Source of the DNA: Cytophagales bacterium
GTDB taxonomy: Bacteria > Bacteroidota > Bacteroidia > Cytophagales > Spirosomataceae
Assembly: GCA_013298125.1 (NCBI GenBank)
Contig: JAAFJP010000013.1
Location: 1-64,000, forward strand
Reading direction: 5' to 3'
Length of the DNA stretch: 64,000 nt
This document shows positions 42,701-50,800 of this stretch, in pieces; within the stretch, counting starts at the first letter, position 1, and the number at the start of each line of letters is the position of its first letter. A program made the position numbers and the translations under genes. The notes under the pieces are model-generated. The model did not search any database, was not told the DNA's origin, and worked only from the letters and a program-made list of their open reading frames with translations.

Positions 42701-42736
42701 AAGTAGCTTCGAGTTCTTACTTAGAGCTACTTTTTT
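42701..42736 (+). terminator. Possible terminator of the DUF3843-like gene
   Basis: AAGTAGCT (42701-42708) pairs with AGCTACTT (42725-42732), then TTTT. The stem is only 8 bp with a 16-base loop, 76 bases after the stop. Confidence 0.45.
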
Positions 42737-42848
42737 GTAATCAGGGGGTAACTCTAAGTTCTTCAAGCCCTCACAAATCTCGTACACTAATTGATTGACT
42801 ATGTTAAAATAGAAAATGATTTACCATTTTACAATTCTCAGCGAAAGT

Positions 42849-42883
42849 AAAAGCCCTTTACCTGCGTTAGGAAAAGGGCTTTT
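42849..42883 (-). terminator. Intrinsic terminator of the serine-pathway fusion gene
   Basis: A 14-base stem with one A-A mismatch (AAAAGCCCTTTACC at 42849-42862 against 42870-42883), 11 bases beyond the stop on the minus strand and followed by a T-rich stretch there. Confidence 0.75.
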
Positions 42884-42894
42884 GAATTTTACTA

Positions 42895-44805
42895 CTAATA
42901 CAACATCCGAAATTTAATCGTATTATCAATATCCTTCAATTCCGCCACGATTTCATCAGCGTATTCTTTGGCGATGTCCGTAATTACGTAACCGATTTCG
43001 TTGGTCGTTTTCAGATACTGTCCTTTGATATTGACGTTGTATTTGGCAAAAACATTATTGATTTTTGCTAAAATCCCAGGGACGTTTTGATGAATGTGCA
43101 ATAAACGGTGGGCGTCTTCCAAAGGTGGCAATTGTAGCTCAGGGAAGTTCACCGAGCCATACGTGCTACCATTGTTCATGAATTGCAACAATTTGCTTGG
43201 TACAAATTCGCCAATATTTGCTTGTGCTTCTTCCGTTGAACCGCCTACGTGTGGAGTCAAAATTACTCTTGGTAAACCTCTCAATTCGTTGATAAATTCT
43301 TCGTCATTAGTCTTGGGTTCGTAGGGAAATACGTCCACGGCTGCACCCCAAACTTTTCCAGATTTTAGGGCATTTACCAAGGCAGGAATCTCCACGACGT
43401 GTCCACGAGAAAGATTTACGAAGATTACGTTGTCTTTCATTTGGGCAAATTCAGGCTCACCAATGATATTTGAGTTCGATTTACGCCCGTCCACGTGAAG
43501 GGAAATAAAATCAGAAATATTCAGTAACTCTTGTAATGTTCTACATTTTTTGGCATTTCCGAGAGCTAATTTATCGACAATATCATAGAAATAAACTTCC
43601 ATTCCGAGGGCTTCGGCAATGACCGATATTTGTGTTCCGATGCTTCCGTAGCCCACTAAACCTAACTTTTTACCTCTGATTTCGTAAGAATTTTTTGCTG
43701 ACTTATCCCAAATGCCTTCGTGCATTTTGTTAGATTTGGTCACAATGTCACGGGTTAGCATAATCATTTCACCAATCGCCATTTCTACTACCGAACGAGT
43801 ATTTGAGTACGGAGCATTGAAAACGGCAATCCCACGACGTTCGCATTCATCCAAATTGATTTGGTTCGTGCCAATACAAAACGCTCCGACTGCCATCAAA
43901 CGACTGGCGTTTGGATGTTCCAAAATTCGTTTGGTCAAATTGGTTTTTGAGCGTAAACCCAAGATAGAAACGCCTTTTATTTTCTCAATTAGCTCGTCTT
44001 CATCCAAAGCACCTTTCAATAATTCGACCTGAAAACCCTCTGATTTGAAGGCTTTTACACCATTTGGATGGACGTTTTCCAATAATAAAACCTTGATTTT
44101 TGATTTTGGATAAGATTGAGCTCTGTTCAAATCGTTAATGTACAAAAACTCATCGAAAGAAGCCACCACTTCATCGGCTACGTCGGTTACTTTTTTACGA
44201 GAAACGTTTTCGGTGAAGGCAAAAAATTTGTTTGCCAAACCAGATTCACGTAATTCATAATCTGTGTAACCATCGCCAATGGCGTATATATCTCCCTCAA
44301 AATCAAGAGATTGCAATAATTTTACTTTGCCTTTGTCTTGTGAAAGAAGATTGCTTTCGTCGTAACCCGTAATGTTTCCATCGGCATCATAGACGAAGGT
44401 ATTGGCGTAAATATTTTCTTCCAAAACACCCATTGATTTTGCCACTGGGACAATAAAATCTTTGAAACCAGAGGAAACAATGTAAACCGAAGGGGCATTT
44501 TCACGTAAAAATGCTTCGTTACGGGCGAAGGAATCGGAGATTTTACCCATCAAAAACTCAATCAAATCCGCTACGTGCGTACGATTGGCAGGTAGAAGGG
44601 CAACCCGTGCTTTGAGGGATTCGGCAAAACCGATTTCACCAGCCATTCCTCGGTCAGTGATGGCTTTGATTTCACCCACGATTTTATCACGGTCTTTGTG
44701 ACCTTTGAGGGCAATCGCTGCCAATTCGTCAAGTCCTTCTACTTTTGTAAAAGTTGAGTCAAAATCAATGACGTAAATAATTTCTTGTGCTGTGTTGGTT
44801 AACAT
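42895..44805 (-). CDS. serA: Phosphoserine phosphatase-phosphoglycerate dehydrogenase fusion
   Basis: A 636-residue two-enzyme protein of serine synthesis. Residues 1-225 are a HAD-type phosphoserine phosphatase (SerB): DFDST with nucleophile Asp14 and Asp16, the VYIVSSGFKDF motif and the IGDGYTDYEL metal site. Residues 236-550 are D-3-phosphoglycerate dehydrogenase (SerA): GLRSKTNLT, NAD-binding LVGYGSIGTQ, and catalytic His in LTPHVGGST. The last 80 residues form an ACT domain (HIHQNVPGILAKINNVFAKY), probably the serine sensor. So steps 1 and 3 of the pathway are joined while the transaminase SerC is not in the window. The fusion is known in Cytophagales. Confidence 0.93.
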   Translation of the reverse strand: MLTNTAQEIIYVIDFDSTFTKVEGLDELAAIALKGHKDRDKIVGEIKAITDRGMAGEIGFAESLKARVALLPANRTHVADLIEFLMGKISDSFARNEAFLRENAPSVYIVSSGFKDFIVPVAKSMGVLEENIYANTFVYDADGNITGYDESNLLSQDKGKVKLLQSLDFEGDIYAIGDGYTDYELRESGLANKFFAFTENVSRKKVTDVADEVVASFDEFLYINDLNRAQSYPKSKIKVLLLENVHPNGVKAFKSEGFQVELLKGALDEDELIEKIKGVSILGLRSKTNLTKRILEHPNASRLMAVGAFCIGTNQINLDECERRGIAVFNAPYSNTRSVVEMAIGEMIMLTRDIVTKSNKMHEGIWDKSAKNSYEIRGKKLGLVGYGSIGTQISVIAEALGMEVYFYDIVDKLALGNAKKCRTLQELLNISDFISLHVDGRKSNSNIIGEPEFAQMKDNVIFVNLSRGHVVEIPALVNALKSGKVWGAAVDVFPYEPKTNDEEFINELRGLPRVILTPHVGGSTEEAQANIGEFVPSKLLQFMNNGSTYGSVNFPELQLPPLEDAHRLLHIHQNVPGILAKINNVFAKYNVNIKGQYLKTTNEIGYVITDIAKEYADEIVAELKDIDNTIKFRMLY

Positions 44806-45122
44806 TTATTTCTTAAATCTTTTATTGCTTGATTTCGTTTTTCTATAATTTTGCAAAGAACAAAGACGGCTTCGAACGTAGGAGTGAGGATTCTGCAAAG
44901 AAGTACATTAGCTCGTTGTTTGTTCTAAGGTTGAGCTTCTCCGAAGCTATCTGTTACTCACATTGACTTTCTACAAAGGTTGTGCTTCTCCGAAGTATTA
45001 CGAAACTCTTTTACTTCGGAGAAGTGCAACCTTTGTAGTAGAGTAGTTAAAAACAGCGACAAAGCTTCGGAGAAGCTCAACCTTAAACTCAAATAATCTC
45101 TTTTCTTCCCCACCTTATATTC
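44806..45122. other. 317-bp intergenic region
   Basis: No gene found. The right half is filled by a four-arm nested palindrome (44926-45085), described separately; the left half (44806-44925) shows nothing recognisable beyond AT-rich sequence. Confidence 0.6.
44926..45085. repeat. Nested four-arm palindrome
   Basis: Outer arms (44926-44948 and 45063-45085, starting TAAGGTTGAGCTTCTCC) are perfectly complementary over 23 bp. Inner arms (44971-44997 and 45012-45038, starting CTACAAAGGTTGTGC) are complementary over 27 bp with two mismatches. All four share the core GCTTCTCCGAAG or a near version. A structure of two nested copies of the same repeat family. Confidence 0.8.
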
Positions 45123-45425
45123 TCATAAACTCAAAGTCATTAAATCCTTTTTATAACTTTCCACAACATCCAAAGACGTTTCCCAAATCATACTGTCGTC
45201 TTCTTTTTCAGTAATAGAATGATTTTTTATGGATGAAAATTTATCACAAAATTCAGTAAATTTCAAAGCATATTTTTGCTCAAAAAAGTCTATCCTACTT
45301 TGATAATAAGCTATTTTTTGTTGCAAAATATTCTTTGCTTGCTCTTTTGCAAACACATCAACATTGGCATATCCCCAACCTTGAACGGTCTGACTGAGTG
45401 TTTCAAATCCTAATGATGTTGCCAT
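45123..45425 (-). CDS. Hypothetical small helical protein
   Basis: A 100-residue protein, mostly alpha-helical, with a likely coiled coil at about 20-60 (FAKEQAKNILQQKIAYYQSR, then IDFFEQKYALKFTEF). It ends with an acidic patch EKEDDSMIWETSLDVVESYKK. Proteins of this shape occur in Bacteroidota and cyanobacteria in association with toxin-antitoxin-like gene pairs, but no second gene of such a pair is seen here. The ATG at 45425, 17 bases after the stop of the YheT gene, is preferred to 45455 which would overlap it. Probably co-transcribed with YheT. Confidence 0.6.
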   Translation of the reverse strand: MATSLGFETLSQTVQGWGYANVDVFAKEQAKNILQQKIAYYQSRIDFFEQKYALKFTEFCDKFSSIKNHSITEKEDDSMIWETSLDVVESYKKDLMTLSL

Positions 45426-45442
45426 ATTTTTTGTTATTTTTA

Positions 45443-46450
45443 TTATGAAAACCACTCCAAAGCCCTTTTCTCAGACCACAAAACCCCTTGATAATCAACA
45501 GGATAAAAACCACAATGTCCGCCCATTTCGGGGGCTTGGAAATAGATTTTTTCCATAGATTTTATCTTCTCAAAAGGGAAACATTCCTTCGAGAGAAAAG
45601 GGTCATTTTTTGCGTTGATGATTAAAGTTGGGATATTAATTTTATCCAAAAAGTACAGCGAACTGTTACGCTCGTAGTAATCTTCGGCATCTATAAATCC
45701 ATGTAGTTGTGAAGTATATGCATCATCGAAATCTTTTAATGTTTTGATATTCGGGATGTATGAAGTGTTAAGCTGAAACTCTGGGAAACGTTGAGATTTC
45801 TCCAAAATCTTTTTATTCAATGAACGACAAAACCGTTTGGTATAAAGCCAGCCAATCGTTTTGCCACTACTTGAAAGGTGCAAAGGTACTGAAAAAGTGA
45901 CTGCCTTCTGAATTTCTGGATAAAGATTTTGCCCTTTTTCTCCTAAGTATTTCAAGGTTAAATTACCCCCAAGGCTAAACCCGACTAAGTATATTTTTTG
46001 ATAACCTTTTGATAATGAATGCTTTATGATAGTTTCTAAATCATCCGTTGCTCCGCTGTGATAGAATTTTTTGGTCTGATTCATTTCACCAGAACAACTC
46101 CTAAAATTCCAAGCCAAACAATCAAAACCGTGAGCGTTGAAGTTTTTGACCATGCCCGTAATGTACTGGCGTGAGGTATCGCCTTCGAGTCCGTGGGAAA
46201 GAATGACAATAGCCCCCTCCGCCCCCAGTGGGAGAACTTTCTTGTCAGATTTATAATCCGTTTTTGACTCCCCCTCTGGGGGGTGGGGGGCTATATCCAA
46301 ATCAAGAAAATCTCCATCTGGTGTGCTGATTCTTTCACGTACGTAATTTACGCCTGTTACTTTACGAAAAACAGAGGGAAAAATCGTTTGTGAATGACCT
46401 TCGGGCAACCAAGAAGGTGCTTGATAATCAGCGTTTTGGATTAATGGCAT
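45443..46450 (-). CDS. YheT-family alpha/beta hydrolase with in-frame palindromic insert
   Basis: A 335-residue cytoplasmic hydrolase of the YheT/ABHD1-3 group. Family features: ADYQAPSWLPEGHSQTIFPS at the start, ILSHGLEGDTSRQY (oxyanion region), WNFRSCSG, the nucleophile elbow GFSLGGNLTLKY, and the late AKNDPFLS Asp and GGHCGF His. Residues about 54-80 (HPPEGESKTDYK to LPLGAEGA) are not part of the family; they are encoded by a C/G-rich palindromic element (46211-46292) placed between DLDI and IVILSHG, in a surface loop. The substrate is unknown (relatives act on lipid esters). Confidence 0.88.
   Translation of the reverse strand: MPLIQNADYQAPSWLPEGHSQTIFPSVFRKVTGVNYVRERISTPDGDFLDLDIAPHPPEGESKTDYKSDKKVLPLGAEGAIVILSHGLEGDTSRQYITGMVKNFNAHGFDCLAWNFRSCSGEMNQTKKFYHSGATDDLETIIKHSLSKGYQKIYLVGFSLGGNLTLKYLGEKGQNLYPEIQKAVTFSVPLHLSSSGKTIGWLYTKRFCRSLNKKILEKSQRFPEFQLNTSYIPNIKTLKDFDDAYTSQLHGFIDAEDYYERNSSLYFLDKINIPTLIINAKNDPFLSKECFPFEKIKSMEKIYFQAPEMGGHCGFYPVDYQGVLWSEKRALEWFS
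46211..46292. repeat. In-frame palindromic element, copy A (inside yheT-like gene)
   Basis: Arms AGCCCCCTCCGCCCCCAGTG... (46211-46234) and CTCCCCCTCTGGGGGG... (46268-46292) are imperfect complements, separated by 33 bases. The same element with the same order of motifs occurs in the CRTAC1-like gene at 48988-49065. Here it encodes 27 residues ending LPLGAEGA. Confidence 0.75.
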
Positions 46451-46458
46451 TTGTTTTA

Positions 46459-46493
46459 AGCTATGAGCGGTGAGCTTTGGGTTATGAGTTTTT
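46459..46493. repeat. Heptamer array upstream of the YheT gene
   Basis: Units AGCTATG, AGCGGTG, AGCTTTG, GGTTATG, AGTTTTT, starting nine bases upstream of the YheT start, in the same relative position and unit family as the array upstream of rimO (6501-6535). Confidence 0.7.
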
Positions 46494-46636
46494 CAACTTA
46501 GTTTTTATTGCTCTTTACGAAAACTTAAATTTACAGTGAATCTTTGAATAGTCGTATATTTTAAATAAAATAATCAACTTTTAATTGGAATAATTATATT
46601 TTAATTTTTTCCTTGCAAAGTATAATATTCTGTAAT

Positions 46637-46644
46637 TAACTTTG
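46637..46644 (+). promoter_or_regulatory. Candidate -7 box for the OmpA-like lipoprotein
   Basis: TAACTTTG, matching TAnnTTTG, with TTG at 46613-46615 spaced as a -33 element would be; 71 bases before the ATG. Confidence 0.45.
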
Positions 46645-46714
46645 CTCCTGAATAGAAGATTTATTAGGCTATCTATTCAATTTACCACTATTTTACTCAA
46701 AACGATTAACCATT

Positions 46715-47635
46715 ATGTTACGTAAAATTATGATTTTGGAATCATTATTTGTGATGATTCTGTGTATTTCCTGTGGCAAAGTTAGTAAGCAAATGATGAT
46801 TGCTAACAAGCAAATGTTTGAAAATCTTTATGCCAAAGACCAGCGTGTCCGTGAAGCCGCCAGCAAGGTGGATAGCGTGGCAAAAGCGAAGTTGGAAGAG
46901 GGGATGATTGATGATGAAATTGAGAAAATATTTTCGATGAATGCCCTCATCGTTCAAAAAAATATTGCCGAACGTGACAGCGTAATGAGACGTAATGCAA
47001 CCGATGAAAAAGCCCTTAAAGAGACTTTAAAGAACGATTTAGAAGGAAAGTCTAACGTTGTGGCAGAACTCAGAGCTAAGGCAATGGACGATTCCTTGAC
47101 CTTGTTAATCATTCAGGAAGGTATGCGAAATAGTACCATTTATAAGATTCCGAATGAGATTGTTTTTACGGGGGGAGGGTATAGAATTACGGATAAAAAT
47201 TTGCCCAAAATGGAACAATTTTTTGAGCCAATTCTTGATTCGATTGTCGTATCTGCCAACAAGTATATCAACAAAAAATTGCGGGTAAAAATCGTTGTGT
47301 ATGGTTACGCAGATGCTGACCCAATTGGAACGAAAACAAAACTTTACGACGAAATCGCCCGAAGCCTCTACCACGAAACAGTGGATAGTTCATTGCTAAC
47401 CAATTCATCAAGACTCAATCAGGAATTATCAAGACTTAGAGCTGAGGAAGTAGGTGGTTTGGTAAATACCATGACCTTCGATAAACTCAACTATATCACG
47501 GGCGTGAAATCTATTTTTGTGGATTTGCAAAAAGAAGGAAAAGGGGAGGAATTACCCGATAATAGAATCCAATATAACGTAACCGATGCCAGACGTAGAA
47601 TCGTGAAATTTTATTGGAAAATATTACCGCAGTGA
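46715..47635 (+). CDS. OmpA-like lipoprotein
   Basis: A 306-residue lipoprotein: signal peptide and lipobox LCISC with Cys20, a charged helical region (about 25-130, AKDQRVREAASKVDSVAKAK and similar), and a C-terminal domain of about 150 residues whose KLRVKIVVYGYADADPIGTK and LNQELSRLRAEEVGGLV resemble an OmpA peptidoglycan-binding domain with insertions. It probably sits in the outer membrane facing the periplasm. The family was not identified more closely. Confidence 0.65.
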   Translation: MLRKIMILESLFVMILCISCGKVSKQMMIANKQMFENLYAKDQRVREAASKVDSVAKAKLEEGMIDDEIEKIFSMNALIVQKNIAERDSVMRRNATDEKALKETLKNDLEGKSNVVAELRAKAMDDSLTLLIIQEGMRNSTIYKIPNEIVFTGGGYRITDKNLPKMEQFFEPILDSIVVSANKYINKKLRVKIVVYGYADADPIGTKTKLYDEIARSLYHETVDSSLLTNSSRLNQELSRLRAEEVGGLVNTMTFDKLNYITGVKSIFVDLQKEGKGEELPDNRIQYNVTDARRRIVKFYWKILPQ

Positions 47636-47644
47636 TTAGTTGCT

Positions 47645-47675
47645 AAGTTTTAAGTCTGTAAGTTATTAAGTTAAA
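47645..47675. repeat. Octamer array after the OmpA-like gene
   Basis: Units AAGTTTT, AAGTCTGT, AAGTTATT, AAGTTAAA, starting 10 bases after the stop codon; a single arm with mostly 8-base period. Confidence 0.6.
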
Positions 47676-47804
47676 AACACGTAAATTCCTGATGATTACA
47701 TGATTATAGACAGTTTTGTATTTCAAATTACATGGAGTATTTCTCAATGAATACTAATTTTTACTTTGGTACTTTAAAATAGAAGTTTAAATCTGCCTTG
47801 GGGT

Positions 47805-47837
47805 AACTTCCCGAAAGTTAAAAACTTTCGGGAAGTT
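47805..47837. repeat. Perfect hairpin between convergent genes
   Basis: AACTTCCCGAAAGTT (47805-47819) and its exact complement (47823-47837) with an AAA loop. No T-run follows on either strand, so it is either an atypical terminator or a copy of a dispersed hairpin repeat. Confidence 0.6.
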
Positions 47838-47871
47838 GATAGGTAACTACTTGTATTTTCCCTTTTTACAA

Positions 47872-50800
47872 CTATAAGATTCTTTTATTTCCTTGATAAT
47901 CAATTACTTCTGCCGATTTTATCATCGGCGAAAGCAATATACTCCTTGATGATTGGGATAAAAATGAAGTCCCGTAACCCACTTCTACTTTACGAGTTTT
48001 TCCATTTTTTAATTTTTCAAAAACAATAGCATCGTTGGTTTGCAATGCCTTAGTTTTTAAGTCTTTCAATCCCCTATATGTTCTCAATTCAGCCTTATTC
48101 TGACTTGCCATTATCATTGGATTTCCAAAAGAATTTGTTACTCTAACTAAGCCTTTGGCATCTCCTTTTACACAGAAAGCACTTTCAGAAAGGGTTTGTG
48201 GTTTGAATTTCCCATTGCCATCACCTTTTAACAATAAACCATTAAAAGCATCCAAACGCCCTACTGAAACCTCATTCCCAAAATCATTACCCACCATCAA
48301 TACATCAAGGTTTCCGTCTATGTCAAAATCTTCTACTAACATTCCATTAATTGGAGCAGTTTGGGCTTGTGTTGGTAAGGCTGAGATTTTAAACTTTCCT
48401 CCTCCCAAATTTTCTATATAACTGGTTTTTAGATAATTGGCTTTTAGAATAATTGCGTCTTTCAGTTCTTCGGCAGATAAAAAATCGCTTACAGTTGCAT
48501 TGGCAAGTTTTTTATAATTATCAAATTTCCTGCGAGTAGTGTTCATTTGTTTTGATAAATCATCTCGCCCATTGAAAGTAACTTCTTTGCGTTTTCCAGA
48601 AGCATCTTGATAGAATACCGTTGGGATGGCATCATAAATTCCGTCTGTATTAAAATCTTTTCCATAAATACTTATCGGGTACTCGTCTGAGGCTCTGTGG
48701 AGATTATTTTCACCCACATTGCCTGCGATGTAATCCATATCCCCATCATTATCAAAATCTCCCGCCGAAAGGCTATTCCAAATACCTTTTTGTTGATTAA
48801 GCTCTTGATTGTCAATTATTTTTAGCGATTTTCCATTGCTATTTTTTAATAACGTAATGGGCATCCACTCACCCGCAAGCATCAAATCTTGCCAACCGTC
48901 ATTGTCATAATCCGTCCAAAGGGCATCGCAAACTAAGCCTATATTTTTGAGATTTGGAGCAAATTGTTGAGTAACATCCGTAAATTTAGCCCCTCCCGCC
49001 CCCAGAGGGGGAGCTTTCGAGTCCAATTTTGTTGAAATTCTCCCTCTGGGGGTTAGGGGGCGGCTATCATTCCTCAAAATATAGCTACTCACAGGCTTCG
49101 GGTAGGCATTCACCTCCACACGCCCACCCACGAAGAGGTCGAGGTCGCCGTCGTGGTCAAAATCGGTTGCTTTTACACACGAACCACTTTTCAAAAATTG
49201 CGGTAAAGCATCTTTCTTTTGTTTGAAATGCCCTTTTCCATCATTTTCATAAAACCTATCTTGATACTCTGGTGAGTCTTTGGGTAATTCATTACTTCCG
49301 CCCACAATGTACAAATCAAGGTCATTGTCGAGGTCAGCATCGAAGAGCAAAACGCCCATGTCTTCGGCTAATTTTTTATCGTTCGTTTCATTCAAAATTA
49401 GGTCAGACTTCACAAATTTTCCCACTTTATTCTGTAATAAAAAAGTTCCTTTATGATATGCTGAACCACCCACAAAAACATCTTCTAAACCATCACCATT
49501 CACATCACCTACCGCAAGTGAAGGACCAGATTGAGAGAATTTATGAGGTATCAATTTTTGAACATTATAATCAATCGCATCTGTTTCTTGATGAATGTAA
49601 TTTATTGATAATGAATCTGTTACATCTTTTAAAATTGGAAATTGGTTATTGGTCATTGGAAATTGGTTATTACTAACAGCCAATCTTTCATCAATTATCA
49701 ATACTTGATTTACTGGAATATCTTTTAAGATTTGGGACTTTCCACTTTGCCAAGTTACTTTTACTTCATCTATTTTATTTGTTTTTCCGAGTCCAAAATG
49801 AGCAATATTTTCGATGGTTGATAGATATCCACGATAAGGCGTGTTTTCATAGATTTGCTTTTGTCCGTTATCGTAAGAAATCTCAATAAAAGCCCCAATT
49901 CCGTTGATATTATTTTGTAAACCATTCAGTTTTACACGTAAATAATTACTTTCTTCTGGTTTCAGTTGGATGGAATTATTGCGATAAACAGAGGCAGAAT
50001 CGTTGATATTATTGACAACATAATCCAAATCTCCATCATTGTCTAAATCAGCATAGGCAGCCCCATTCGAGAAACTGGGCTGATTCATACCCCAATCTTT
50101 GGTAACATTCTCAAAGTTCAAGCCCCCCTTATTTTTAAAAGCAAAATTTGAAATTTTAACTGAGGGAATAAAATCTAATTGCATTATTGTACTCATCAAA
50201 TTAGAAACTTCCGCCCGATAAGCCACAAAATCTTGGTCAGTAATATCCCTCGGAAATCCATTAGTGATAATGATGTCTCTGAAACCATCGTTGTCAAAAT
50301 CCGTTACCATCGGAGTCCAACTCCAATCGGTTTCGGCAATGCCAGCCAATAAGCCCACTTCACTAAAAACGGGTTTGCCCGTAACAGGATTCACCCCTTG
50401 GTTTACTTGTAAAGTATTTCGGGGATATTGGTAGGCATAATGGTATTGTTCATTATTTTGGTAGGTTAGATAGTTATTGGCAGAAATCATCATTTTTTTA
50501 CGATAATTATCGGCTGGCATCATGTCCACCGCCAAAATATCCACCAGCCCATCGTTATTCAAATCTTCGACTTCGTTACCCATCGCTGAATAAGATGTAT
50601 GTTTGAGATAGTCAGCAGCTTGGTCTGTGAATGTACCATTTTTATTATTGATATAAAGTAAATCATTGGTCAAATAATCGTTGGTAACATAAATATCCTT
50701 CCATCCATCACGGTTAATATCGGTAATATTTACGCCCAAACCATAACCTTCAATCAAGATTCCTGCCTCTTTACTGACATCCGTAAAAACGGGATGATTA

